A DNA stretch of 64,000 nt from Sphingomonas sp. Leaf20 (GCF_001421535.1 NZ_LMKN01000001.1:806001-870000), one strand, 5' to 3'; numbered from the stretch's first letter, positions 9,396-18,374 are shown. Translations and numbers: made by a program. Notes: generated by a model from the letters alone, not told the origin.

Positions 9396-10246
9396 GCCGC
9401 TTGCATCCTTGCTGTGTCTTCGGTCCGCGCCGCAGCCTTGGAAAGATCGTACAGGAACCGCCGCGCCGGCGCCGCGTCGAGCAGGCGTCGCGCGCGCGGC
9501 GCATCGGCGACGAGCAACGCGGTACTCATCGCCTCGGCAACCCCGCCGCTGCGGTCGATCGCCACGGTACAGCGCGCCGCGGTCACGATCCCGCCATCGG
9601 TGGGGCGGATCATCGCCGCGCGCTCGGGCGCCTGCGTGCCCGCGCCGACCGTCGTCGAGATCGACAGCGCCTCGTCGACCAGCTCGACCTCGACCAGCAC
9701 CGTGTCGGTGCGCGACGGATCGGGGATCGCGAACGGCCACCCGCCACCCAGCGGATGCTCCCCGATCACCGCGATCGAGCTTTCACCCGCCGACAGGCAC
9801 GCGCAGACGACGCCCGCATCGCGCAGTGCGGCGCACGCCCGGTCGAGCGCGAAACCCTTGCCGAACCCGCCGAAATCGAGCGCGAGCGGCCGCGTCGCGG
9901 CGATCCGCGCGGTGCTGCGGTCGAACACGAGATCGCCCCAGCCCGCGCCGGCAAACCGGCGATCGGCCGCCGGATCGAACAACCCCTCGGTGAGCGCATG
10001 CGCCGCGTCGATCGCGATCAGCGCCTCGATCAGCACCGGATCGTCGATCGCGACGCCGCGCCCGGCGAGCAGTTCGTCGTTGAGCACGGTCGTCGGCGAC
10101 GGCCGGTGGATCGTCAGCGCGTCGTCGACGCCCTCGATCGCCCGCCGCGCGGCGTGGAGCGCATCCGCAGATCCTGCACCAAAGACGTGAAGCTCGATCC
10201 GCGTCCCCATCGCGACGAAGCGCTCGACCCGCGCGACGCTGCCCAC
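9392..10246 (-). CDS. apbE: ApbE family FAD:protein FMN transferase
   Basis: Encodes 284 residues from a GTG start with GAGG upstream. ApbE enzymes attach FMN covalently to a Thr or Ser of a target flavoprotein in a magnesium-dependent reaction. Visible motifs are VAMGTRIELHVFG near the N-terminus, DFGGFGKGFALD (residues 124-135, the signature loop) and LSAGESS. No signal peptide or lipobox is seen, whereas many ApbE proteins work in the periplasm, so this one may flavinylate its partner in the cytoplasm. No FMN-binding-domain partner gene is present in the window. It is tightly coupled to oxidoreductase genes on both sides, with a 1-base gap upstream and an overlap downstream. Confidence 0.9.
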   Translation of the reverse strand: MGSVARVERFVAMGTRIELHVFGAGSADALHAARRAIEGVDDALTIHRPSPTTVLNDELLAGRGVAIDDPVLIEALIAIDAAHALTEGLFDPAADRRFAGAGWGDLVFDRSTARIAATRPLALDFGGFGKGFALDRACAALRDAGVVCACLSAGESSIAVIGEHPLGGGWPFAIPDPSRTDTVLVEVELVDEALSISTTVGAGTQAPERAAMIRPTDGGIVTAARCTVAIDRSGGVAEAMSTALLVADAPRARRLLDAAPARRFLYDLSKAAARTEDTARMQAA

Positions 10247-10247
10247 G

Positions 10248-11558
10248 TCAGGCCTTGACCTCCCAGCCGGGTTCGTACGCGACCGACCACAGCTTCATCG
10301 CCTCGGCACTGCTCGGCTTGCCCGTCGTCGGATCGACGGTCAGCACGCTGTTGGTGCGATACGCCATGTTGCCGAGATGGCAGAGCGTCGTGCTGATATG
10401 CCCCTCGGTGATCGGCGAGTTGAGCGTGGTGGCCTTGCCGCGGATCACGTCGACGAAATTACCCGCGTGATAGACGTCGAGCACCCCCTCGCCGACCGTG
10501 CCGGTCGTTTCCGACGTCGCCTTGGCCATCACCTGCCGGACCGACTTGCCCGCCAGATCATAGAGTTCGAACCCGTTGCGATCGACCACCGCCGAACCCT
10601 TGGTGCCGAGCAGCAGCACGCCGCGCCCGCGGCCATAGGTGAGCATCGCGTTGCAGCTCTGCCCGTTCCAGCGGATCACGCGGTCGTTATCGTAGTTCAA
10701 ATCGAGCGACAGCGAGTCGTACATCTCCCAGTCGTCGCCCGCATGGAAGCGCTTGGCCCCCTTCGCCTCGACCTGCTTCGGATAGGCCAGCCCCATCAGC
10801 CAGCGCGCGACGTCGAGTTCGTGCATCGCGTTGTTGCACAGCTCGCCCGTCCCGTATTGCCAGAACCAGTGCCAGTTATACGGCACCAGGTTCGACCGGT
10901 ACGCCGCGCGCGGGCGCGGCCCCTGCCACATGTTCCAGTCGAGCGTCGCGGGCGGCGCGACCTGCTGTCCCTTGCCGATCGATCCGCGATTATTGGCGTA
11001 CCAGGTCTGCGCCTCGTACACGTCGCCCAGTTCGCCCGCCTGGACCAGCGCGAGCAGCTGCCGCGTCTCGGGGCTCGACCGCTGCTGGTTGCCGACCTGG
11101 AGCTGGCGCCCGGTGCTCTTCTGCGCGGCGATCATCGCCTCGCCCTCGGCGGGCGCGATCCCGATCGGCTTTTCGCAATAGACGTGATGCCCCGACTTCA
11201 TCCCGTCGACCGCCAGCTTGGCGTGCCAGTGATCGGGCGTCGCGACGGTGATGATGTCGATCGCCTTGTTGTCGAGCAGCTTGCGGTAATCGCCCTCGGT
11301 CCGCGGCGCGGCATGGCCCTTCGCCGCGAACGCCGCCGCGCGCTTGGCCAGCACCGCCGAATCGACGTCGCAGAAATGCGTGATGTCGATGTTCGGCACC
11401 TTGGTGAACGCGCTCATATGCGCCTGGCCGCGGCCATTCACCCCGACGATCGCGACGCTCAGCCGGTCGTTCGCACCCTTGATCCGTGCATAGCTGCGCG
11501 CGCTCATCGCCACGCCGAGCGTCGCGCCCGCGCCCTTAATCATCGTCCGACGGTCCAT
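10248..11558 (-). CDS. Gfo/Idh/MocA family oxidoreductase with twin-arginine N-terminus (third of three)
   Basis: Encodes 436 residues from the ATG at 11558, which has AAGGGGGAT upstream. The N-terminus MDRRTMIKGAGATLGVAM is a plausible Tat signal. The dinucleotide motif (VAIVGVNGRGQAH), the family lysine motif (YCEKPIG) and the region WNMWQGPRPRAAY followed by WFWQYGTGELCNNAMHELD are typical of the exported sugar-oxidoreductase branch also found in planctomycetes and Bacteroidetes. It follows the DUF1080 gene by 13 bases. DUF1080 and Gfo/Idh/MocA pairs are known in 3-keto-glycoside metabolism, which is the most likely context. Confidence 0.9.
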   Translation of the reverse strand: MDRRTMIKGAGATLGVAMSARSYARIKGANDRLSVAIVGVNGRGQAHMSAFTKVPNIDITHFCDVDSAVLAKRAAAFAAKGHAAPRTEGDYRKLLDNKAIDIITVATPDHWHAKLAVDGMKSGHHVYCEKPIGIAPAEGEAMIAAQKSTGRQLQVGNQQRSSPETRQLLALVQAGELGDVYEAQTWYANNRGSIGKGQQVAPPATLDWNMWQGPRPRAAYRSNLVPYNWHWFWQYGTGELCNNAMHELDVARWLMGLAYPKQVEAKGAKRFHAGDDWEMYDSLSLDLNYDNDRVIRWNGQSCNAMLTYGRGRGVLLLGTKGSAVVDRNGFELYDLAGKSVRQVMAKATSETTGTVGEGVLDVYHAGNFVDVIRGKATTLNSPITEGHISTTLCHLGNMAYRTNSVLTVDPTTGKPSSAEAMKLWSVAYEPGWEVKA

Positions 11559-11571
11559 CGCTTGATCCCCC

Positions 11572-12969
11572 TTAGAGTACACGCAGCTTGATCGACCGGA
11601 ATTCGACCCGGTCGCCGTGATCCTGCAGCAGGATCGGCCCCTGCACGGCGTCGCCGAACCCGGGGATCGCGGCATATTTGCTCTGCGCGACCAGCGCGCG
11701 GAACGCCGGCGACCCGCGGTCATATTCGACCATCTTGAAGCCGTTCAGCCAGTGCTCGACGCGCGCGCCGCGTACCACGATCACCGCCCGGTTCCATTCG
11801 CCCGGCGGGTTGATCCGCTTGCCCGGGCTCGCCGGGTCGGACAGGTTCTTCGCCGCGATCAGGTCGTAGAGCGAGCCGAGCGTCCGGTTGCCGTCGCGGC
11901 CCATCTTCGCATCGGGATGCCGCGCATCGTCGAGCAGCTGATATTCGAGACCGAGCGCGTCGCCCTTGCGCTTGAGCAGCCCCGCATCGACGAAATACTT
12001 GATCCCGCTGTTCGCGCCGGGGGTCAGCTTGAAATCGACCGACAGCTCGAAATCGCGATACTCGCGCGTCGTGACGATGTCGCCGCCGCCGCCATCGACG
12101 CGCAGCACGCCGCCGGCCATCGTCCAGCCCTTCGCCGGGAACCCCGTGCCTTTCGCGCTGCGCCACCCGGCGCCAGTCTTGCCGTCCCACAACAATTTCC
12201 AGCCCGCACGCTGCTCCTCCGCGGATAGCCGGTTGCTCAGCCAGCCCTGTTGCGGCAGCGCGGTCGCGGGCATCGCATAGCGCGCCGGCGCATCGGTGAT
12301 CACGCGGACGTTGCGGAACCGCACCTCGGGATGCCGCGCCGCGTCCGCATCGGGGATCGCGTGCACCTGGAACGCGATGAAGCCGCGCGCATCGACATCG
12401 TCGACGGTATCGGTCGCGGGGACGCCGTTGATCCAGCTGCGCAGCCGCGTGCCGATCGCCTCGACGCGGTAGTGGTTCCAGTCGCCCGAGCGGAAGGTCT
12501 GCCGCGCGGGCGCGTTGCGGCCAAGCGTGTACAGCCATTGCCGGCGCTGTTCGTCATACATCCCCGCGCTCCACGCGCGCGCCGACGGATCGATCTCGAC
12601 CTGATAGCCGTGCACGACGCCATTGCGGTAATCGGGGCGGCTCTGCCCGCGGATCATCATGCCTGAATTGAGCGCAGGATCGGTCTTCGCGTCGAACTCG
12701 ACGATGAAGTCGCCATATTGGGCCTCGGACACGAGCCAGCTATTGGTCTTGCCCGGCTCGGCGCGGCCGATCAGCTCGCCATTCTCGAACGCGTAGGTCG
12801 CATTGCCGCCCGTCGCACGCCAGCCGGCCAGCCCTTCGCGCGGAGTCACGTCGCGCCACGGCGCCTTGGCCTGCGTGCCGGAGGACTCCTGTGCCGGTGC
12901 CGCGCGGACCGACGCCTGCGCCATCAACGGCGCGACCGCCAGGGTCAGAATTGCGAGCGCTCGAGCCAT
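11572..12969 (-). CDS. Exported protein with two DUF1080 (3-keto-disaccharide hydrolase) domains
   Basis: Encodes 465 residues starting at 12969 after AAGGGGAGG. A signal peptide (MARALAILTLAVAP to ASVRA) precedes two concanavalin-like DUF1080 domains. Domain 1 (about 37-205) contains GWRATGGNATYAFENGELIG and NSGMMIRGQSRP. Domain 2 (about 225-465) contains WKLLWDGKTGAGWRS, NSGIKYFVD and GEWNRAVIVVRG. The family includes enzymes that cleave glycosides already oxidised to the 3-keto form. It is the first gene of the six-gene minus-strand operon, so it and the oxidoreductases probably work in sequence. Single-domain members are more usual, so the tandem form is of note. Confidence 0.9.
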   Translation of the reverse strand: MARALAILTLAVAPLMAQASVRAAPAQESSGTQAKAPWRDVTPREGLAGWRATGGNATYAFENGELIGRAEPGKTNSWLVSEAQYGDFIVEFDAKTDPALNSGMMIRGQSRPDYRNGVVHGYQVEIDPSARAWSAGMYDEQRRQWLYTLGRNAPARQTFRSGDWNHYRVEAIGTRLRSWINGVPATDTVDDVDARGFIAFQVHAIPDADAARHPEVRFRNVRVITDAPARYAMPATALPQQGWLSNRLSAEEQRAGWKLLWDGKTGAGWRSAKGTGFPAKGWTMAGGVLRVDGGGGDIVTTREYRDFELSVDFKLTPGANSGIKYFVDAGLLKRKGDALGLEYQLLDDARHPDAKMGRDGNRTLGSLYDLIAAKNLSDPASPGKRINPPGEWNRAVIVVRGARVEHWLNGFKMVEYDRGSPAFRALVAQSKYAAIPGFGDAVQGPILLQDHGDRVEFRSIKLRVL

Positions 12970-13099
12970 TCGCCTCCCCTTTTCTCTTTTCTGCGAGCAT
13001 GGATCGGGCAACCCTCGGCCGGACGGTTTCCGGACGTCTCGCATCATGTACCGCCGACATGTCGCTGTCGTACGGCCTCTCCTGTATCTGGTCTTAAAT

Positions 13100-13114
13100 T
13101 GTGGTCGGGCCACA
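13100..13114. promoter_or_regulatory. Candidate FadR-type operator between DUF1080 operon and GntR gene
   Basis: The inverted repeat TGTGG-N5-CCACA lies in the divergent control region, about 130 bases upstream of each start. Its form resembles the TGGT...ACCA operators of FadR-subfamily GntR proteins. The left 11 bases (TGTGGTCGGGC) recur with one mismatch on the opposite strand at 14163-14173, upstream of the TonB receptor gene. Binding by the adjacent regulator is inference. Confidence 0.45.
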
Positions 13115-13239
13115 TGCAATAGGATTGTAAGACATTTTATCAGCGATAGCCGCGTCAGAGGCTTGACGCGCGCCGATACAACGCGAACTAGGTGGCGATG
13201 CTGGCCACCGCGCGGGTGCGCCGGCGACGAGGACAAAGG

Positions 13240-13986
13240 ATGCACGTGACCGACGGCGGCGGCAAACTCTACGGCAAGATCGTCCAGGCGATCATCGCGG
13301 ACATCGCCGACGGCATATTTCCCGTCGGCTCGCGGCTGCCCGCCGAACGCGACCTGACCGAGCGGTTCCAGGTCAGCCGGCCGACCATCCGCGAGGCGAT
13401 GATCGCGCTCGAGATGAAGGGGCTCGTCGAAGCGCGCAAGGGCTCGGGCGTGTTCGTGCTCGCCGCCGCGACCGCCGATACCGACCGCGAGCTCGATATC
13501 GGCGCATTCGAAATCACCGAGGCGCGGCGGCTGCTCGAAGGCGAGGTCGCCGCGGTCGCCGCGACCGAGATCAACGAGGCACAACTCGCCGAATTGCGCG
13601 GTTTGCTCGCGTTGATGGAGCAGGACGACACCGCTGCGGCGGAGGACGCCGATCGCCGGTTCCACATCGCGATCGCCGAGGCGACGGGCAACGCGGTCAT
13701 CATCTCGGCGGTGACCGATTTCTGGGACATGCGGTTCCGCTCCCCGCTCGCGCGCGAGGTGCTGGCAAAGGCGGGCAGCCTCGGCACCGAGAGCCGCATG
13801 GCCGAACATGGCCGCATCCTCAGCGCGCTCGAAGCGCGGTCGCCGATCGATGCACGCCTCGCGATGCGCGACCATCTCGCGCGCGTGATCGACCATCTGC
13901 TCCACGTCACCGAGACCGAAGCGGTCGAACGCGCACGCGCCGCCACGAACGAGCGCCGCCGCGCACTCGCGCGCCGCTCGGTCTGA
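13240..13986 (+). CDS. GntR-family transcriptional regulator, FadR/FCD type
   Basis: Encodes 248 residues. The ATG at 13240 is preferred because GAGG lies seven bases upstream; an in-frame ATG at 13192 is possible. The N-terminal winged helix (about 10-75) shows IVQAIIADIADGIFPVGSRLPAE and the recognition region RFQVSRPTIREAM. The all-helical FCD sensing domain follows, with the metal-ligand pattern DRRFHIAIAEATGN and later EHGRIL and MRDHL. Uronate regulators such as UxuR, ExuR and KdgR belong to this subfamily. It sits between the DUF1080 operon and a TonB receptor, a few kilobases from the uxu genes, so a uronate or glycan inducer is likely but unproven. Confidence 0.88.
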   Translation: MHVTDGGGKLYGKIVQAIIADIADGIFPVGSRLPAERDLTERFQVSRPTIREAMIALEMKGLVEARKGSGVFVLAAATADTDRELDIGAFEITEARRLLEGEVAAVAATEINEAQLAELRGLLALMEQDDTAAAEDADRRFHIAIAEATGNAVIISAVTDFWDMRFRSPLAREVLAKAGSLGTESRMAEHGRILSALEARSPIDARLAMRDHLARVIDHLLHVTETEAVERARAATNERRRALARRSV

Positions 13987-14301
13987 CACTGCCAGCGGGC
14001 ACGCGCCCGATCTGACGTCGGACAACCCGGCACGCCCCCGACAACGCCGCACGCAGCACGGCGTATCGCACTGCATCGACGCGGCTAGACCGTCGATAGT
14101 GCTGCACTGCACCGAGGCAACGACGATCCGCGCGAACCCAGGTCATGCCCATACCCAGTATTGCCTGACCACATGATTCCATATTGTAATATAGAAATTG
14201 CAGTGTTACGCATCTCTGGTCGGACAGAAAAAACCACGCCGACGCATGAACATCCTTGTCGACAGGCCTTCTGTACGCGGGGATTTACGGGGAGAGGGAA
14301 T
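13987..14301. other. Intergenic control region before the second TonB receptor
   Basis: These 315 bases hold no convincing gene. The proximal half is AT-richer than its surroundings. Two elements stand out. Bases 14163-14173 match, on the other strand and with one mismatch, the left half of the candidate operator at 13100. Bases 14181-14192 form the palindrome ATATT-GT-AATAT. A promoter overlapping these elements is likely, but no clean -35/-10 pair is obvious. Confidence 0.5.
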
Positions 14302-17300
14302 GTGATCTGCAGAGGCATCAATATGCGCGGGCTGCTCGTCTCGACGAGCCTTGTCAGCCTGTTAGTGGCCGCACCGGCGATCGCCCAGCAGACCGCGGGC
14401 AGCCAGGTACCGCCGCCGGCGGACAGCCAGACCAGCGCACCCGACCCCGTTGATCCATCCCAGGCCGCGCCCGAATCGCAGAGTGCCGACATCGTCGTCA
14501 CCGGCTTTCGCGCGGCGCTGAACAACGCGCTCAACCAGAAGCGCAACGAGACCGCCGCGATCGACAGCATCGTCGCGGAGGATATCGGCAAGTTTCCCGA
14601 CTCCAACCTCGCCGAATCGATGCAGCGCATCCCCGGTGTCGCGCTGTCGCGCGGCGACGGCGGCGAAGGGCGCAACATCTCCGTGCGCGGGCTCGGCTCG
14701 CAGTTCACGCGCGTCCGCATCAACGGCATGGAGGGCGTGTCGCAGGTCAGCGGCAGCGACATTCGCGGCGGCGTCGCGACGGGGCGCTCGTTCGACTTCG
14801 TGACCTTCCCGACCGAGATCTTCTCGGCGCTCTCGGTCCGCAAGACGCTGTCGGCCGATGTCGAGGAGGGCTCGCTCGGCGCGACCGTCGACCTGCGCGC
14901 GCCCAAGCCGTTCGACCAGCGCAAGGACTTCGTCCTCACCGGCACCGCGCGCGGGATCTACAACGACATCAGCAAGGAAGCCGATCCGCGCCTCTCCGCG
15001 CTCGTCTCGAAGAAGTTCGGCGACACGTTCGGCATCCTCGGCAGCATCGCCTATTCGAAGCGGCATATCGACGAATATGCCTATTCGGCGGTCGATGTCG
15101 TCCCGACCACGGTCTATGGCCAGGCGCAGCCCGCGGGCACCGCGAATGCCGGCGTCATCTTCCCGTTCTGCACCCCGGTCGGCTATTCCTTCCGTGGCGG
15201 CGCGGCGACCAACCCGGTGTCCGGCTATACGCAGCCGAACGGCACGCCGATCGGCGCGGACGCGAACAATTGCAGCACGGGCAATCCGCGGACCAGCACC
15301 GCGGCGGCCTATGACTATATCATGAGCCGTACCGGGGTGAACGGTCGCCCCGGCGGCGGCGTATTCCTGCCGCGCCTGCCGCGCCCGGTGAAGAGCAGCC
15401 AGGAGCAGCAACGTCTCGCAGGCACGCTGACGCTGCAGTGGAAGCCGAGCGACGACACCGACATCTCGCTCGACGGCCTGTATTCGCGGTTCAAGGTCGA
15501 CCGGCTCGACAATTATTTCGATGCGCGCTCGTTCGGTCGCGCGATCTCGAACAACGGGCAGCCGCTGACGTCGGTGCGCGAGATCGAGGTCGACGACAAC
15601 GGATCGCTGATCCACGGGCTCTTCGACGGCGTCGACCTGCGATCGGAAATGCAGAAGGAGAAGTTCACCTCGACCTATCGCCAGGTCAACCTGAACCTCG
15701 ATCACCGCTTCTCCGACACCGTCCGGATCTCTGGCCTGGCGGGCATCAACCAGTCGCGGCTCGACGTCGATCGCCTGCAGGTCGCGATCGATTCGAACGA
15801 CACGCGCAATTTCTCGATCGATTTCCGCGACAATCCCGACATTCCCAAGATCGGCTACGGCATCGACACGACGAACGCGGCGCTGTTCCAGTTCGGCCCG
15901 CCGCTCGCGAACGGCGACCAGCGCGGCCAGTTGTCGAACCTGATCCGTCGCAACACGATCACCAGCAAGACGTTCGAGCTGAACGGCGAATGGGAAGCAG
16001 CCCCCGACTTCACGCTGCAGGTTGGCGGCCAGTACCGCACCAACAAATACACCGCGCGTGAACGGCAGCTCGCGACCAACACGCCGCTCGCGCTGCCCGC
16101 GGGCGTCACCGTTTCAAGCTTCACCACCGTGACGAGCGGCGTTGGCGGCAATCTGGACGGCCTGTTGCAGGATTTCGTGACGATCGATCCGGACAAGTTC
16201 CGCGACGCGGTCGGGCTCGACAATTACGTCTATTGCAGCATCGAGTGCGCCAAGGGCACCTATGGCGGCGTGTACGAGAAATACGGCTCGGGCTACGCGA
16301 TGGTGAAGTTCAACACCGCGAACTCGCTGCCCTTCGCGCTGCGCGGCGATGCCGGCGTCCGCTACGTCCATACCAGCCTCGACACCTATGGCCCGATCAC
16401 CTCGGCCGCGCCTGCCGGCTCGCTCTATCCGTCACGCTTCGTGATTTCGGAGGTCAGCCGCAGCTATGAGGACTGGCTGCCATCGGCGAACCTCGCACTC
16501 GACGTCACGCCTGAGCTGATCGCGCGCGCGTCGGTGGCACGCGTCATGTCGCGCCCCTCCTACGGGCAGCTGATCCCCGCGGGCTCGGCGAACCTGGTCA
16601 TCCAGACCGCCTCGTTCAGCAATCCCTTCCTCGAGCCGATCCGTGCCAATACGTTCGACGCGGCGCTCGAATGGTATTTCGCCAAGGGCTCGCTGATTTC
16701 GCTCGCGTATTTCTACAAGAATATCGAAAGCTATATCCAGACGACGAGCCAGTCGGTCGCGTTCCAGGACATCGGGCTGCCGCTCACATTGCTCAACGGC
16801 ACGCAGCTGCGCCCGACCGACCTGTTCACCGTCCAGCGCAGCAACAACACGCAAGGGGGCCCGTTGCGCGGGTTCGAGGTGAACGTGCAGCTGCCCTTCA
16901 CCTTCCTGCCGGGGGCGCTGCGCAACTTCGGCGCGCTCGCCAACTTCACGCGCGTCCGGTCGAACATCAACTACGTCATCTCGCCGACGCTCTCGCGCAC
17001 CGCACCGCTGGTCGGGCTGTCGCCCGAAACCGCGAGCGGGACGCTTTATTACGAGGACGACAAGTTCAGCATCCGGTCGACGGTGAACTACCGCGCCGCG
17101 TTCCTGACCGCGGTACCCAGCGGCTCGGTCGACGCGGACTCGACGTCGAACGCCAGCTCGATCTTCGTCGACGCCTCCGCCTCGTACAACCTCAACGAGC
17201 ATATCAAGCTGATTGCCGAAGTCTCGAACATCACCAACGAGACCAACCGGCTGACCGTCGACACGACGCGCAACGACCCGCTCTACACCGCCTATTTCGG

Positions 17301-17337
17301 CCGCACCTATGCGCTGGCGGTCAATTTCCAGTTCTGA
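14302..17337 (+). CDS. TonB-dependent receptor, glycan-uptake type
   Basis: Encodes 1011 residues from a GTG start at 14302, chosen because GGGGAGAGGG lies immediately upstream; an in-frame ATG at 14323 has a weaker site. A signal peptide (GLLVSTSLVSLLVAAPAIAQ) is followed by a Pro/Ser/Asp linker, a TonB-box-like IVVTGFRAALN and a plug with AIDSIVAEDIGKFPDSN, ESMQRIPGVALSR and NISVRGLGSQFT. The barrel ends in aromatic AVNFQF, the usual outer-membrane insertion signal. It is convergent with kdgK and close to the uxu operon, which makes a uronate-containing oligosaccharide the most likely cargo. Confidence 0.94.
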   Translation: MICRGINMRGLLVSTSLVSLLVAAPAIAQQTAGSQVPPPADSQTSAPDPVDPSQAAPESQSADIVVTGFRAALNNALNQKRNETAAIDSIVAEDIGKFPDSNLAESMQRIPGVALSRGDGGEGRNISVRGLGSQFTRVRINGMEGVSQVSGSDIRGGVATGRSFDFVTFPTEIFSALSVRKTLSADVEEGSLGATVDLRAPKPFDQRKDFVLTGTARGIYNDISKEADPRLSALVSKKFGDTFGILGSIAYSKRHIDEYAYSAVDVVPTTVYGQAQPAGTANAGVIFPFCTPVGYSFRGGAATNPVSGYTQPNGTPIGADANNCSTGNPRTSTAAAYDYIMSRTGVNGRPGGGVFLPRLPRPVKSSQEQQRLAGTLTLQWKPSDDTDISLDGLYSRFKVDRLDNYFDARSFGRAISNNGQPLTSVREIEVDDNGSLIHGLFDGVDLRSEMQKEKFTSTYRQVNLNLDHRFSDTVRISGLAGINQSRLDVDRLQVAIDSNDTRNFSIDFRDNPDIPKIGYGIDTTNAALFQFGPPLANGDQRGQLSNLIRRNTITSKTFELNGEWEAAPDFTLQVGGQYRTNKYTARERQLATNTPLALPAGVTVSSFTTVTSGVGGNLDGLLQDFVTIDPDKFRDAVGLDNYVYCSIECAKGTYGGVYEKYGSGYAMVKFNTANSLPFALRGDAGVRYVHTSLDTYGPITSAAPAGSLYPSRFVISEVSRSYEDWLPSANLALDVTPELIARASVARVMSRPSYGQLIPAGSANLVIQTASFSNPFLEPIRANTFDAALEWYFAKGSLISLAYFYKNIESYIQTTSQSVAFQDIGLPLTLLNGTQLRPTDLFTVQRSNNTQGGPLRGFEVNVQLPFTFLPGALRNFGALANFTRVRSNINYVISPTLSRTAPLVGLSPETASGTLYYEDDKFSIRSTVNYRAAFLTAVPSGSVDADSTSNASSIFVDASASYNLNEHIKLIAEVSNITNETNRLTVDTTRNDPLYTAYFGRTYALAVNFQF

Positions 17338-17353
17338 TCACCCGCTTTCCCCC

Positions 17354-17387
17354 GTCGACATCGGTCGTTCCCATAGCCGATGTCGAC
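17354..17387 (+). other. Perfect 11-bp stem-loop after the TonB receptor stop
   Basis: GTCGACATCGG and CCGATGTCGAC flank a 12-base loop just upstream of the intrinsic terminator. It has no U-tract. It could protect the 3' end of the receptor mRNA or assist termination. Confidence 0.55.
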
Positions 17388-17396
17388 CCAACCTCA

Positions 17397-17431
17397 GGGT
17401 GCGCCGCACGTCATGCGCGGCGCACCCTTTT
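17397..17431 (+). terminator. Rho-independent terminator of the TonB receptor gene
   Basis: A perfect 11-bp GC-rich stem (GGGTGCGCCGC / GCGGCGCACCC) with a 9-base loop is followed directly by TTTTCTT on the plus strand. It ends next to the stop codon of the convergent kdgK gene. This is the clearest intrinsic terminator in the window. Confidence 0.85.
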
Positions 17432-17432
17432 C

Positions 17433-18347
17433 TTATGCGAGCGTCGCATAGGGTGCATCGTGCGATGCGGCGGGAATGCCCCCGCGCCGCCCGATGACAT
17501 AGCCGGCAAGGACATGGCCGGCGGTCACGCTGTCCGCGATGCTGCCCCCGTTCAGGCGCGCATGCAGATAGCCCGCGTTGAACGCATCGCCTGCCCCCGT
17601 CGTGTCGACCGGCACGATCTTCGCCGGCACCGGGCGGACCGCGCCGTCTGCAAAACACCCCTCGCCGCCCAGCTTCACAACGACCTCGCCGACGCCGCGT
17701 TCGCGCCACCACGCGTCGATCGCCACGGCATCGTCGAGCCCCGTCAGCGCCTGCTCGTCCTCGCGCGTCGGCAGGCCGATGTCGGCGACCGCGACCGCGC
17801 GCGCATGGACCGCGCGCGCCACGGCATCGCTTTCCCACAGGGCGGCGCGGTAATTGCTGTCGAACGCGACGCGTCCGCCGCGCTCGCGGATGCGCGCGCA
17901 CAGCGCGAACACCGCGTCACGGCCTTCGCGCGGCAGGATCGCAAGGCTGATCATCGAGAAATAGAGGAGATCGGCCTCCCCGGCGGCGGCCAGCACGTCG
18001 TCATTGTCGCGCAGCGCGAACATCCGCCGCGCGGCGCTGTCGCTGCGCCAATAGGTGAAGCTGCGCTCGCCCTGCGCGTCGGTGGTGATCGCGTACAAGG
18101 CGGGCCGCCGGTCGGGATCGCGGCGCGCCAGCGTGAGGTCCAGCCCCTCGTCCGCCCAGTCGCGGCGCAGCGACTCGCTGAACGGATCCGTGCCCAGCGC
18201 GGTGACGAACGCGACGCGCTGCCCCAGTCGCGCCAGATGCACCGCGCTATTCAGCGTGTCGCCACCATAGCCCAGCGCCCAGCCCGGCACGCGCGCGTCC
18301 GCCCCGCCCGACAATTCCAGCATGCCTTCTCCGACGACGATGATCAT
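17433..18347 (-). CDS. kdgK: 2-keto-3-deoxygluconate kinase (PfkB family)
   Basis: Encodes 304 residues from the ATG at 18347 with AGAGGG upstream. PfkB sugar-kinase signatures are present: the N-terminal glycine-rich segment (LGYGGDTLNSAVHLARLG) and the C-terminal VDTTGAGDAFNAGY with the catalytic Asp. The reaction is KDG + ATP to KDPG, the last uronate-specific step before aldolase cleavage. The assignment to KDG rather than another sugar acid rests mainly on the divergent uxuA-uxaC-uxuB-exuT cluster. The start region is shared with uxuA and contains a candidate operator. Confidence 0.86.
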   Translation of the reverse strand: MIIVVGEGMLELSGGADARVPGWALGYGGDTLNSAVHLARLGQRVAFVTALGTDPFSESLRRDWADEGLDLTLARRDPDRRPALYAITTDAQGERSFTYWRSDSAARRMFALRDNDDVLAAAGEADLLYFSMISLAILPREGRDAVFALCARIRERGGRVAFDSNYRAALWESDAVARAVHARAVAVADIGLPTREDEQALTGLDDAVAIDAWWRERGVGEVVVKLGGEGCFADGAVRPVPAKIVPVDTTGAGDAFNAGYLHARLNGGSIADSVTAGHVLAGYVIGRRGGIPAASHDAPYATLA

Positions 18348-18374
18348 GCGATCCCTCTTTTTGACAGACAAAAT

